Shown in pieces: positions 43,102 through 51,813 of a stretch of 64,000 nucleotides of DNA (its first letter is position 1; every line of letters begins with the position of its first letter). Under the pieces are notes generated by a model, which was given only the letters and a program-made list of their open reading frames with translations, searched no databases and had not been told where the DNA came from. The stretch covers positions 620,001 through 684,000 of the forward strand of contig NZ_JBDIVE010000002.1 of NCBI RefSeq assembly GCF_039631295.1. The letters are read 5' to 3'. The position numbers and the translations under genes are program-made. This DNA comes from Viridibacterium sediminicola (GTDB taxonomy: Bacteria > Pseudomonadota > Gammaproteobacteria > Burkholderiales > Rhodocyclaceae).

Positions 43102-43122
43102 GCGATATCCATGCAATATCGC
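43102..43122. promoter_or_regulatory. Inverted repeat GCGATAT-N7-ATATCGC ahead of the histidine kinase
   Basis: Two perfect 7-bp arms are separated by 7 bp, in the 116-bp gap between dctQ and the kinase gene and 24 bp before its ATG. It could be an operator or a small RNA hairpin. No other copy was found nearby. Confidence 0.45.
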
Positions 43123-43145
43123 GAAAAACACTCTGACAGAGATCA

Positions 43146-44927
43146 ATGGCCCCGTCTGCCACCCCTACAGCCAGCCTCAGCGCGGCAGAATGCCGCGTCC
43201 GCAAGGAGCAAATCGAACTGCTGTTTTCGCATGGCACCTCGGTGCTGCTGGGCAACCTGCTCGCCGTGTTCGCCTGCGCTTTCATGCTGTGGGACAACTT
43301 CGTGCCGCAGCAACTGATCTTCTGGCTGCTGTTCATGGCGCTGTGGACAGGCTTACGCATGCTGATGGTGCGTGCGCACAACGGGCGCTTCCACGAACGC
43401 CTCAGCGTCAATACCTGGGGCTGGCTATTCATCTGTGGAGCCGGCGTCTCAGGGCTATGCTGGGGCGTCCTGCCCTGGCTGCTGCACGCGCCGGAACCGC
43501 TGTCCCTGGCGGCCATCGGCGTCGTCCTTGCCGGCCTCACCGGCGCGGCCGCGCCAGCGCTGGGCACCTTGTTCATCACCTATGTGCTCTACACATCGCT
43601 GGTGCTGCTGCCCTTCGCCCTGTTCTGCCTGGCCCAAGCCAACGAACTGTCCTTCGACATGGGCGTCGTCGCCCTTGGCTACTTCCTGTGCACGCTCTTA
43701 TTCGCCAGCGTCAACAACCGCTTTACCCTGGCCAGTATTCGTCTGCGCTTTGAAAACCTCGAACTGCTGCGCCAGCTGCAGGTACAGACCGAGGTGGCCG
43801 AGCATGCGCGGCAATGCGCCGAGACGGCCAGTACCAGCAAGACGCGCTTTCTCGCCGCCGCCAGTCACGACATGCGCCAGCCGCTGCAATCGATCACCTT
43901 GCTGGCCGATGCCTTGCAGACCGAAGCGCTCAACGACAAAGCCCAGCGCCTGCTCTCGAGCATGCGCGAAGCGAGCGCCAGCATGGGCGAGCTGATGGAT
44001 GAGCTGATGGACTACTCGCGCATCGACGCCGGCTCGATGCAGGCCGAGTTCCGGCCCTTCGATCTGGCCCAGGTGCTGGTGCGCATCGAAGCCGAATTCG
44101 CGCCGCTGGCGCGCACCCTGGGGCTGCGCCTGAGCGTGCGCACACGGCATCTACGGGTGCTCAGCGATGCGCGCATGATCGAGCGTATCCTGCGCAACCT
44201 CGTCTCCAATGCGCTCAAATACACGCATCGCGGTGGCGTCATCGTCGCCTGCCGTGTCCGCCGCAAGGTGGTGCGACTGGAGGTCTGGGATTCCGGCGTC
44301 GGCATCCCGCAGGACAAGCAGGGTGACGTGTTCCGCGAGTTCTACCAGCTCGACAATCCGGAACGCGACCGCCGCAAGGGCATCGGCCTCGGTCTGGCGA
44401 TTGTCGACGGCCTCACCCGCCTGCTCGGCCAGCGCCTGCAACTGCGCTCCATCGAAGGGCGCGGTTCGGTGTTCGCCATCGAGCTGCCGCTCGATACCAG
44501 CGAAGTCGCGCGCGAGCTGCATCCGCTGCGTGCTGCGCCGCTGCCGCACAATCTGAGCAGTGTGCTGGTGATCGACAACGAGCCGGTGATCCAGCAGGCG
44601 ATGGCCGCCCTGCTCGCCGCCTGGGGTTGCCAGGTGACGGCGGTCGAATCGCTGAGCGACGCGCTGCTGCAGCTTAAATCAGCGCCGGACGCCATCCTCG
44701 CCGACTATCGCCTGCTCGAAGGCGAAACCGGCATCGATGCCATCGAAGGCGTGCGCCGCCATTTTGGTCGCCAGATTCCTGCCGCCGTGATTACCGGCGA
44801 CACCGATCCGCACCGCCTGGCCGAAGCACGCGCCAGCGGCTTCCCCTTGCTGCAGAAGCCAACGCCCAGCGCACATCTGCGTGAAGTGCTGTCGGCCCTG
44901 CTCAGCCAGCCACCGCTGAACGCCTGA
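43146..44927 (+). CDS. Hybrid sensor histidine kinase with C-terminal receiver domain
   Basis: This is a membrane kinase of 593 residues. The N-terminal part (about residues 25-200) contains five or six hydrophobic helices and no obvious periplasmic domain. Then come a HisKA domain with H241 in ASHDMRQPLQS and a HATPase domain (N-box RNLVSNALKYT, then WDSGVGIPQD and GIGLGLAIVDGL). The receiver domain has phospho-acceptor D520 in LADYRL and the conserved Lys in LLQKP. No separate response regulator is adjacent. The position after the TRAP operon suggests sensing linked to that substrate, but this is inference. Confidence 0.9.
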   Translation: MAPSATPTASLSAAECRVRKEQIELLFSHGTSVLLGNLLAVFACAFMLWDNFVPQQLIFWLLFMALWTGLRMLMVRAHNGRFHERLSVNTWGWLFICGAGVSGLCWGVLPWLLHAPEPLSLAAIGVVLAGLTGAAAPALGTLFITYVLYTSLVLLPFALFCLAQANELSFDMGVVALGYFLCTLLFASVNNRFTLASIRLRFENLELLRQLQVQTEVAEHARQCAETASTSKTRFLAAASHDMRQPLQSITLLADALQTEALNDKAQRLLSSMREASASMGELMDELMDYSRIDAGSMQAEFRPFDLAQVLVRIEAEFAPLARTLGLRLSVRTRHLRVLSDARMIERILRNLVSNALKYTHRGGVIVACRVRRKVVRLEVWDSGVGIPQDKQGDVFREFYQLDNPERDRRKGIGLGLAIVDGLTRLLGQRLQLRSIEGRGSVFAIELPLDTSEVARELHPLRAAPLPHNLSSVLVIDNEPVIQQAMAALLAAWGCQVTAVESLSDALLQLKSAPDAILADYRLLEGETGIDAIEGVRRHFGRQIPAAVITGDTDPHRLAEARASGFPLLQKPTPSAHLREVLSALLSQPPLNA

Positions 44928-45002
44928 GCCGCTCTGCGCCGCACAACGCGGCGGACGGGCGTGCTAAGCTTGACTGAAACAATCAAGTATTCAGGCCCTG
45001 TC

Positions 45003-46091
45003 ATGAGCATTTCCAGCAGTGAACTCCAGGCCCTCGTCGGCCAGCTGATCGATCCGAACACCGGCAAATCCTTCGCCAGCGCACGCGCGCTCAAAACGGC
45101 GACGGTGGCCGACGGTCAGGCGACAATCAGCATCGAACTGGCCTACCCCGCACGCAGCCAGCACGCGGCGATTGCGGCGCAGATCGAAGCGGCGGTACTG
45201 GCGGCCGGTGTCGCCAAAGCCAGCGTCAGCGTCGTCTCGAAGATCGTGCCGCACACCGTGCAGGCCAATGTGAAGCTGCTGCCGGGCGTGCGCAACATCA
45301 TCGCCGTGGCCTCGGGCAAAGGTGGCGTCGGCAAGAGCACTACCTCGGCCAATCTGGCGCTGGCCCTGGCGCAGGAAGGTGCGCGCGTCGGCCTGCTCGA
45401 CGCCGACATCTACGGCCCCAGCCAGCCGGAAATGCTCGGCCTGGCCGGCCAGAGCCCGCAATCGCCGGACAACAAGACGATGACACCGCTGGTGGCCCAC
45501 GGCATCCAGGTCAATTCGATCGGCTTCCTCATCGACCCTGAGCAACCGATGGTCTGGCGCGGCCCGATGGCGACCCAGGCGCTGCGCCAGCTGCTCAACG
45601 AAACGGCCTGGGACGACCTCGATTACCTGGTCATCGACATGCCGCCGGGCACCGGCGACATCCAGCTGACCCTCGCGCAGAGCGTGCCGGTGACGGGCGC
45701 GGTCATCGTCACCACGCCGCAGGACATTGCCCTGCTCGACGCCCGCAAGGGCCTCAAGATGTTCGAGAAGGTCGGCATCCCGATCCTCGGCATCGTCGAG
45801 AACATGAGCATCCACATCTGCTCCAATTGCGGCCACGCCGAACACATCTTCGGCCAGGGCGGCGGTGCGCAGATGTGTGGCGACTACGGCGTGCCCTTCC
45901 TGGGCAGCCTGCCGCTGGACATCAAGATCCGCGAACAAGCTGACAGCGGCACGCCGACTGTCGTGGCGGCGCCGGACAGCGCGGTAGCCCAGAGCTATCG
46001 CAGCATTGCCCGCCAGGTCGCCATCGCGATTGCCGAAAAGCAGCGCGATCTGCGTCACAAATTCCCCAGCATCGTGGTCCAGAACACATGA
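45003..46091 (+). CDS. mrp: Mrp/ApbC family Fe-S cluster carrier ATPase
   Basis: This cytoplasmic P-loop ATPase binds and transfers Fe-S clusters, 362 residues. An N-terminal DUF59/MIP18-like domain (about 1-90) is followed by the deviant Walker A GKGGVGKST (about residue 106), DADIYGPSQP, MPPGTGDIQLTL, and the CxxC cluster site in CSNCGHAEH (about 272-280). The ATG at 45003 gives MSISSSELQ. Its stop overlaps the small lipoprotein start. It lies before dcd as in many betaproteobacteria. Confidence 0.93.
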   Translation: MSISSSELQALVGQLIDPNTGKSFASARALKTATVADGQATISIELAYPARSQHAAIAAQIEAAVLAAGVAKASVSVVSKIVPHTVQANVKLLPGVRNIIAVASGKGGVGKSTTSANLALALAQEGARVGLLDADIYGPSQPEMLGLAGQSPQSPDNKTMTPLVAHGIQVNSIGFLIDPEQPMVWRGPMATQALRQLLNETAWDDLDYLVIDMPPGTGDIQLTLAQSVPVTGAVIVTTPQDIALLDARKGLKMFEKVGIPILGIVENMSIHICSNCGHAEHIFGQGGGAQMCGDYGVPFLGSLPLDIKIREQADSGTPTVVAAPDSAVAQSYRSIARQVAIAIAEKQRDLRHKFPSIVVQNT

Positions 46092-46291
46092 AACTCCAGA
46101 CTCTCGGCAAACTCCTGGCTTGCCTCGCCCTGACACTGAGCCTGCAAGGCTGCCTGGGCACCATCGTCGGCGGCGTGGTCGATGTCGGCATCGAAGTGGT
46201 CAAAATCCCCTTCAAGGTCGGCAAGGCCATCGTTGATGTTGCCAGCGACGATGACAAGAAAGACAAGAAGAACGAGGACAAAGACAAGTAA
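46088..46291 (+). CDS. Small lipoprotein (NF038104-like)
   Basis: This 67-residue peptide has a lipobox LSLQGC (Cys22) followed by a hydrophobic glycine/valine-rich stretch (TIVGGVVDVGIEVVKIPFKV) and a highly charged Asp/Lys tail. It resembles short betaproteobacterial lipoproteins of the type with a VDVAT/VKVVGKAVDL repeat and a Lys-rich end. The function is unknown. Its ATG overlaps the mrp stop by 4 bp. Confidence 0.75.
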   Translation: MKLQTLGKLLACLALTLSLQGCLGTIVGGVVDVGIEVVKIPFKVGKAIVDVASDDDKKDKKNEDKDK

Positions 46292-46369
46292 CTCTTGCGC
46301 AAAATAGCTGTCAGCTGCGGGGTCGGGCTGTAAAATGCGCCCTTTCCTGCATCCAACGACAAGGCCATC

Positions 46370-46939
46370 GTGAGCATAAAGTCTGACAAGTGGATCCGCC
46401 GCATGGCGGAACAGCACGGCATGATCGAACCCTTCGAGCCCACCCTCGTACGTGAGGCCAATGGCCAGAAGATCGTGTCCTACGGTGCTTCGAGCTACGG
46501 TTACGACATCCGCTGTGCTGACGAATTCAAGGTCTTCACCAACATCAATTCGACCATCGTCGACCCGAAGAACTTCGATCCGCAGTCCTTCGTCGAGGTC
46601 TCCGGCAAGGGTTACTGCGTGATCCCGCCGAACTCCTTCGCGCTGGCCCGCACCGTCGAATACTTCCGCATCCCGCGCTCGGTGCTCACCGTCTGCCTGG
46701 GCAAGAGCACCTACGCACGCTGCGGCATCATCGTGAATGTCACGCCTTTCGAGCCCGAGTGGGAAGGCTTCGTCACCCTGGAGTTCTCCAATACCACACC
46801 GCTACCGGCCAAGATCTACGCTGGCGAAGGCTGTGCCCAGGTGCTGTTCTTCGAGTCCGACGAGATCTGCGAGACCTCGTACAAGGACCGCGGCGGCAAG
46901 TATCAAGGCCAGGTCGGCGTCACCCTGCCGAAAATCTGA
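46370..46939 (+). CDS. dcd: dCTP deaminase
   Basis: This enzyme converts dCTP to dUTP for dTMP synthesis, 189 residues. The family's key segments are present: SYGASSYGYDIRC, the catalytic region GKSTYARCGIIVNVTPFEPEWEGFVTLE (in two parts, with Arg and Glu), and the nucleotide-binding SYKDRGGKYQGQ at the C-terminus. The start is the GTG at 46370 with AAGG just upstream. A TAAAAT box at 46331 is a likely -10. It ends before a hairpin terminator. Confidence 0.95.
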   Translation: MSIKSDKWIRRMAEQHGMIEPFEPTLVREANGQKIVSYGASSYGYDIRCADEFKVFTNINSTIVDPKNFDPQSFVEVSGKGYCVIPPNSFALARTVEYFRIPRSVLTVCLGKSTYARCGIIVNVTPFEPEWEGFVTLEFSNTTPLPAKIYAGEGCAQVLFFESDEICETSYKDRGGKYQGQVGVTLPKI

Positions 46940-46959
46940 GCCCACACGCCCCGCCCTGC

Positions 46960-47002
46960 AAAAGGCCGCTCCGGTAAAGCATGTGCTTACCGGCGGCCTT
47001 TT
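46960..47002 (+). terminator. Intrinsic terminator after dcd
   Basis: The AAAGGCCGC arm and its complement flank an inner CCGGTAAAGC/GCTTACCGG stem, with one bulged T, a 4-nt loop and a TTTTGT tail. Confidence 0.85.
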
Positions 47003-47063
47003 GTCCTTTCATTGTCACAGCTCTGCGCTATGATTCCGCACTCGGCCGTTACAGGAAAGCTGC

Positions 47064-47123
47064 CTTTCCTTCGCGGCCCTTTTCTTTTGTTTTCCTTCGC
47101 GCCTTGGCGGTGAAGGTTTTTTT
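47064..47123. repeat. Intergenic repeat, copy B (single arm)
   Basis: TTTCCTTCGCGGCCCTTTTC, then TTTTCCTTCGCGCCTTGGCG and GTGAAGG. It matches the right arm of copies C and F, ending in the GGCGGTGAA type. No left arm is present. It lies 28 bp upstream of the decarboxylase start codon and so may form part of its leader. Confidence 0.7.
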
Positions 47124-47151
47124 GAATCCCCCTGACGGGAGCTAGCTGACC

Positions 47152-49392
47152 ATGCGATTCCACTTCCCCATCATCATCATTGACGAGGATTTCCGCTCCG
47201 AGAACACCTCGGGCTTCGGTATCCGCGCCATGGCCAAAGCCATCGAAGAGGAAGGCATGGAAGTGCTGGGCGTCACCAGCTACGGCGATCTGTCGTCCTT
47301 CGCACAGCAACAAAGCCGCGCCTCCTGCTTCATCCTGTCGATCGACGATGAGGAATTCACCTCCGGCGAAGCCGAGGACACCATCGCCGAGCTGCGCGCC
47401 TTCGTGCAGGAGCTGCGCCTGCGCAATGCCGAGATTCCGATCTTCCTCTACGGCGAGACGCGCACCTCGCGCCATATCCCGAACGACGTGTTGCGCGAGC
47501 TGCACGGCTTCATCCACATGTTCGAGGACACGCCCGAGTTCATCGCCCGCTACGTGGTGCGTGAAGCCAAGGCCTATCTTGACTCGCTCGCGCCGCCCTT
47601 CTTCCGCGCGCTGGTGCACTACGCCTCCGACGGCTCCTATTCCTGGCACTGTCCGGGCCACTCCGGTGGCGTCGCCTTCCTGAAAAGCCCGGTCGGCCAC
47701 ATGTTCCACCAGTTCTTCGGCGAGAACATGCTGCGCGCCGACGTCTGCAATGCCGTCGAAGAACTCGGCCAGCTGCTCGACCACACCGGCCCCATCGCTG
47801 CCTCCGAACGCAACGCCGCGCGCATCTGCCACGCCGACCATCTGTTCTTCGTCACCAACGGCACCTCGACCTCGAACAAGATCGTCTGGAATTCGACCGT
47901 CGCGCCGGGCGACATCGTGGTGGTCGACCGCAACTGCCACAAGTCGATCCTGCACTCGATCATCATGACCGGCGCGGTGCCGGTGTTCCTGATGCCGACG
48001 CGCAACCACTACGGCATCATCGGGCCGATCCCGAAGAGCGAATTCAAGTGGGAAAACATCCAGAAGAAGATCGCCAAAAACCCCTTCGCCACCGACAAGA
48101 ACGCCAAGCCGCGCGTGCTGACGATCACCCAGAGCACCTACGACGGCGTGCTCTACAACGTCGAAGAGATCAAGGAAGAGCTGGACGGCAAGATCGACAC
48201 CCTGCACTTCGATGAAGCCTGGCTGCCGCACGCCGCCTTCCACGACTTCTACGGTGACTACCACGCCATCGGCGAAGGCCGCGAGCGCTGCAAGGAATCG
48301 ATGGTGTTCTCCACCCAATCGACGCACAAGCTGCTCGCCGGCATCTCGCAGGCCTCGCAGATCCTCGTGCAGGACTCGCAGTCGCGCAAGCTCGACAAGG
48401 ACCTCTTCAACGAGGCCTATCTGATGCACACCTCGACCAGCCCGCAGTACGCCATCATCGCCAGCTGCGACGTGGCCGCCGCGATGATGGAGCCCCCCGG
48501 CGGCACCGCCCTGGTCGAAGAGTCGATCCAGGAAGCGATGGAATTCCGCCGCGCCATGCGCAAGGTGGACGAGGAATGGGGCGCCGACTGGTGGTTCAAG
48601 GTCTGGGGCCCGGAATACCTGGCCGAAGAAGGCATGGGCGAGCGCGAAGACTGGATGCTCAAGGCCGGCGAACACTGGCATGGCTTCGGCAATCTGGCCG
48701 AAGGCTTCAACATGCTCGACCCGATCAAGGCGACGATCATCACGCCGGGGCTGGACGTGGACGGCGACTTCGCCGACACCGGCATTCCCGCCGGCATCCT
48801 CACCAAGTACCTCGCCGAGCACGGCATCATCGTCGAGAAGTGCGGCCTTTACTCGTTCTTCATCATGTTCACCATCGGCATCACCAAAGGCCGCTGGAAC
48901 ACCCTGGTGACCGAGCTGCAACAGTTCAAGGACGACTACGACAAGAACCAGCCGCTGTGGCGCATCATGCCGGAGTTCGTCGCCAAGCATCCGCGCTACG
49001 AGCGCGTCGGCCTGCGCGACCTCTGCCAGCAGATCCATGACGTGTACAAGTCACACGACGTGGCGCGACTGACCACCGACATGTACCTCTCGGAAATGGA
49101 ACCGGCAATGCGCCCGACCGACGCCTGGTCGATGATGGCCCACCGCAAGATCGAGCGCGTCGACATCGACCAGCTCGAAGGCCGCATCACCGCCATGCTG
49201 GTGACCCCCTACCCCCCCGGCATCCCGCTGCTGATCCCTGGCGAGCGCTTCAACAAGACCATCGTGGACTACCTGAAGTTTGCGCGCAGCTTCAATGAAA
49301 TCTTCCCCGGCTTCGAGACCGATGTGCATGGTCTGGTGAAAGAGAATGTGGATGGCGGGGTGCGGTATTGCGTGGATTGTGTGTTGCAGTGA
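47152..49392 (+). CDS. Orn/Lys/Arg decarboxylase (biodegradative AdiA type)
   Basis: This is a fold-I PLP decarboxylase of 746 residues. An N-terminal wing/receiver-like domain (FPIIIIDEDFRSENTSGFG) comes first. The PLP domain has the cofactor Lys393 in STQSTHKLLAG, HFDEAW and WHCPGHSGG. A C-terminal domain contains TPYPPGIPLLIPGE. Size and sequence are closest to arginine decarboxylases of the AdiA kind; lysine or ornithine cannot be excluded. No adjacent antiporter is present. It is downstream of dcd, with a repeat unit just before its ribosome-binding region. Confidence 0.88.
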   Translation: MRFHFPIIIIDEDFRSENTSGFGIRAMAKAIEEEGMEVLGVTSYGDLSSFAQQQSRASCFILSIDDEEFTSGEAEDTIAELRAFVQELRLRNAEIPIFLYGETRTSRHIPNDVLRELHGFIHMFEDTPEFIARYVVREAKAYLDSLAPPFFRALVHYASDGSYSWHCPGHSGGVAFLKSPVGHMFHQFFGENMLRADVCNAVEELGQLLDHTGPIAASERNAARICHADHLFFVTNGTSTSNKIVWNSTVAPGDIVVVDRNCHKSILHSIIMTGAVPVFLMPTRNHYGIIGPIPKSEFKWENIQKKIAKNPFATDKNAKPRVLTITQSTYDGVLYNVEEIKEELDGKIDTLHFDEAWLPHAAFHDFYGDYHAIGEGRERCKESMVFSTQSTHKLLAGISQASQILVQDSQSRKLDKDLFNEAYLMHTSTSPQYAIIASCDVAAAMMEPPGGTALVEESIQEAMEFRRAMRKVDEEWGADWWFKVWGPEYLAEEGMGEREDWMLKAGEHWHGFGNLAEGFNMLDPIKATIITPGLDVDGDFADTGIPAGILTKYLAEHGIIVEKCGLYSFFIMFTIGITKGRWNTLVTELQQFKDDYDKNQPLWRIMPEFVAKHPRYERVGLRDLCQQIHDVYKSHDVARLTTDMYLSEMEPAMRPTDAWSMMAHRKIERVDIDQLEGRITAMLVTPYPPGIPLLIPGERFNKTIVDYLKFARSFNEIFPGFETDVHGLVKENVDGGVRYCVDCVLQ

Positions 49393-49421
49393 TGGCTAGC
49401 CTGCGTTAGGCGAAATGCAAC

Positions 49422-49820
49422 ATGGGCAGTGATGAGATAAAGCAGCTTGCGCAGCAGGCGCGAGGTGTATTCGAGAATCACCGAGACGCTTTCGGCATCT
49501 TAGCCAAGGGATTTCCTCGTGGTGCGTGTGGTACAGCAAGTGACTTCTTCGGATACTGGCTAAAGAAAAATGGAGCCCTGTCAGTTGAGTACGTTTGGGG
49601 ACAAAGAGATGGCGTCACTCATGGATGGCTCGAAATTGGCGACTTAATCATCGACATTACGTCCGACCAATTCGAAGACGGAGTGGGCGCAGTGTTTGTC
49701 GAGACTGAACGAAAATTTCACGACACATTTGTCAATCAAATGAGGGGGCCCGCATCTCTGTCCACATGCAACGCTGTCGAGCTTGGGCTATTTTGCGAAT
49801 ACATGAACCGAAGTACTTAG
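49422..49820 (+). CDS. Hypothetical protein, possible transglutaminase/papain-like fold
   Basis: This 132-residue protein belongs to no family I recognise. It has a Cys in RGACGTASDFFGYW (C36), a His in THGWLEIGD (H67) and an Asp in LIIDITSDQFE (D78). The order and the H-x-W-x-E-hydrophobic-hydrophobic-D pattern are those of transglutaminase-like cysteine enzymes. It has no signal peptide. Base composition is visibly lower in GC than the flanking genes, suggesting recent acquisition. It starts 29 bp after the decarboxylase stop and is followed by repeat copy C. Confidence 0.6.
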   Translation: MGSDEIKQLAQQARGVFENHRDAFGILAKGFPRGACGTASDFFGYWLKKNGALSVEYVWGQRDGVTHGWLEIGDLIIDITSDQFEDGVGAVFVETERKFHDTFVNQMRGPASLSTCNAVELGLFCEYMNRST

Positions 49821-49930
49821 CGTGCGCTCGCGAAGCGACCCACCACCCTCCTGATGCATGACAGGCGGGTTGTCGCTGCACTCCGAACCCGCCCCACCGC
49901 CTTTCTCCGCAGCAAAGCCTTCACTTTCGA

Positions 49931-49980
49931 CTTCCTTCGCGGCCCTTTGCGTTTCCTTCGCGCCTTTGCGGTGAAATGCC
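49931..49980. repeat. Intergenic repeat, copy C (single arm)
   Basis: CTTCCTTCGCGGCCCTTTGC continues with GTTTCCTTCGCGCCTTTGCG and GTGAA. This is the uninterrupted form of the right arm of copy F (GCGCC directly joined to TTTGCGGTGAA). It lies between two convergent genes, the hypothetical protein and parA. Confidence 0.75.
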
Positions 49981-50004
49981 TTTAAGCCTTTAAGCCTGCA
50001 AGCC

Positions 50005-50772
50005 CTAAGCATTCAAAGCATCATGCAAAGCCACATACTCCAGCGTGAGTTTGTGGCGCGGGTCGAGGTAGATCATCGGGCGGGCGAGTTGGTGGGACTC
50101 GCGGATTTTCACCGAGCTCGATAGATACTGATCCAGGATCGGCAGGCCTTCGTCGCGTAGTTCTTGCACGATGCGCGCGGGCAGGCTGGCGCGCGGCTGG
50201 AACTGGTTTACGACGATGCCTTCGACGTGCAGATTGTCGTTGTGGTCGGCGCGGATTTCTTCAACGTTCTCCAGCAAGGCATAGAGCGCGCGGCGCGAGA
50301 AGTCGTCGCAATCGAAGGGGATCAGGCAGCTGTCGGCGGCGATCAGCGCCGAGCGTGTGTAGAAGTTGAGCGCTGGCGGCGTGTCGATGTACACAAAGTC
50401 GAAATCCGCTTCGAGTTCGGCCAGCGCTTCACGCAGCTTGAAGATCTTGTAACGCGATTCAAGCTTGCCCATCAGCTCTTCGAGGCGCGGTGACGACGCC
50501 ATCAGCGACAAATGCTCGAAGGGCGTCGCCTGCACATGCTCGGCGGCGGCGAGTGAGTCGAAACGCACCGACAGGGTTTGTTCGAACAACTCGGCAGCGC
50601 CGACACTGGCCGCATCGGCCGCGTTGCCGAGCAGGTAATGCGAGGAATTGCCTTGTGGATCGAGATCCACCAGCAAGGTCCGCTTGCCCTGCGCAGCCGA
50701 GATCGCTGCGAGATTGCAGGCAATGGTCGATTTGCCCACGCCGCCCTTCTGGTTGAACACTACGCGTTTCAT
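50005..50772 (-). CDS. ParA-family ATPase without ParB partner
   Basis: This deviant Walker A ATPase has 255 residues: FNQKGGVGKST at the N-terminus (about residues 6-16), LLVDLDPQGNSSH, and YIDTPPALNFYT. The ATG at 50772 begins MKRVVFNQKGG; the longer frame upstream adds unrelated residues. No parB, parS-like repeats or chemotaxis/cellulose genes that such orphans often serve are adjacent. It may position a protein complex rather than segregate DNA, but the sequence does not say what. Confidence 0.88.
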   Translation of the reverse strand: MKRVVFNQKGGVGKSTIACNLAAISAAQGKRTLLVDLDPQGNSSHYLLGNAADAASVGAAELFEQTLSVRFDSLAAAEHVQATPFEHLSLMASSPRLEELMGKLESRYKIFKLREALAELEADFDFVYIDTPPALNFYTRSALIAADSCLIPFDCDDFSRRALYALLENVEEIRADHNDNLHVEGIVVNQFQPRASLPARIVQELRDEGLPILDQYLSSSVKIRESHQLARPMIYLDPRHKLTLEYVALHDALNA

Positions 50773-50898
50773 GATCAGGCTCCCGCTGCGGTTTCTTGCA
50801 TTGTGCCAAAACAAGGGCGCCATCGGGCGCACATCAATGCAGCGAGGCCGGGCTGCGGCTACAATCGGGCTGCTCTGATTGAATCTGGATGACTCCTC

Positions 50899-51336
50899 AT
50901 GCGCCTTGTGCTCGCTTGCCTGCTGTGTTTGCTGACTGCTTCGGCCTCTGCGGCGGAATTTCTCACCCTCGGCGGCGTGTCGCGCCATTTCGAACGCGAT
51001 CTGGACCTCAACGAAGTCAATCCGGGCCTCGGTTATCAGCGTGATTACAACGATGATATGGCCTGGAGCGTCGGCGTGTTCAAGAACAGTCTGCGCCGTG
51101 CGGCATTTTTCGGCACCGTCAATTATGCCTTATGGAAGGCTGACGATAGCTGGCGCGCGGGCATCACCGCCGGGCTATCGAGCGGGTATCATCATTCACC
51201 CATCGTACCCTTGGCCATGCCGTTCATTGAATGGCGCGGCCGCTGGCTGGCGGTGCAAAGCTATATCATTCCTAGCGTGAAACCCTATGTGGATGGCGCG
51301 GTCGTACTGCAATTCAAGTGGCGTCTGGATCAGTGA
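50899..51336 (+). CDS. Exported protein, possible small outer-membrane beta-barrel
   Basis: This 145-residue protein has a cleavable signal (LLCLLTASASAAE). The remainder is rich in aromatic residues and Gly/Asn-Asp turns (FERDLDLNEVNPGLGYQRDYNDD, AWSVGVFKNSL in pieces) with beta-strand periodicity, ending in VVLQFKWRLDQ. No family name can be given with confidence; a compact barrel enzyme or porin-like protein is possible. It is divergent from parA across 126 bp. Confidence 0.6.
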   Translation: MRLVLACLLCLLTASASAAEFLTLGGVSRHFERDLDLNEVNPGLGYQRDYNDDMAWSVGVFKNSLRRAAFFGTVNYALWKADDSWRAGITAGLSSGYHHSPIVPLAMPFIEWRGRWLAVQSYIIPSVKPYVDGAVVLQFKWRLDQ

Positions 51337-51382
51337 GCCAGCGCATGCCAGGTTTCCCGACGTCCCCCAATAGATCGGACTC

Positions 51383-51778
51383 ATGATGCTCAAGTTTGCC
51401 TTTTCAACCCGCGTACTCAGCCTCTGGCTGGCGCGCTGCCTGATCGCTCTGGCGCTGGGCGGCAGTGCGCTGCCGGCGCTCGCCCAGGCACAGGCCCTGA
51501 CGCCTGCGCAAATGGCCTGGCTCAAGGCCGAATGGCGCAAGGCCGACGCACAATTCGCCAAGGACGTAGTGCGCATCACCGGTGCCACCGCCAATCAGGT
51601 TGCACGCGCCGTGCCGCCCGCACAACGCATCGCCAACCCGGCCGCCAATCTGATTGCCAAGCTCGAACGCATCACCGGCAAGAGCCTGAGCGAAGAGCAG
51701 AAGATCGCCATCTACGCGGCCGAAGCGCAGCGCCAGACGCAGGTTGAAACGGCTCGCCTCAGCGCCGCCAAGCACTGA
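51383..51778 (+). CDS. Small exported protein of unknown function
   Basis: This 131-residue protein has an N-terminal signal (LIALALGGSALPALAQA, cleaved about residue 37). A short helical, charged region follows (PAQMAWLKAEWRKADAQFAKDVV and EEQKIAIYAAEAQRQTQVE). It is probably periplasmic. No homologous family is recognised. An ATG at 51386 is an equal alternative start. It precedes ogl by 35 bp in the same direction. Confidence 0.6.
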   Translation: MMLKFAFSTRVLSLWLARCLIALALGGSALPALAQAQALTPAQMAWLKAEWRKADAQFAKDVVRITGATANQVARAVPPAQRIANPAANLIAKLERITGKSLSEEQKIAIYAAEAQRQTQVETARLSAAKH

Positions 51779-51813
51779 GTTCGTCGACATCCGCGAAAAG
51801 GCAGGCAAGCCGC

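Noticed and set aside
44970..44989. FNR-like TTGA...ATCAA upstream of mrp
   Set aside because: The half-sites are one base off and the spacer is too long for an FNR site.
46987..49038. Long open frame antisense to the decarboxylase
   Set aside because: Same reason: the sense strand encodes a full-length, well conserved enzyme.
49405..49411. GTTAGGC before the low-GC orphan, matching the integron core GTTRRRY
   Set aside because: No complementary RYYYAAC or attC-like stem is found after the gene, so a gene cassette cannot be supported.
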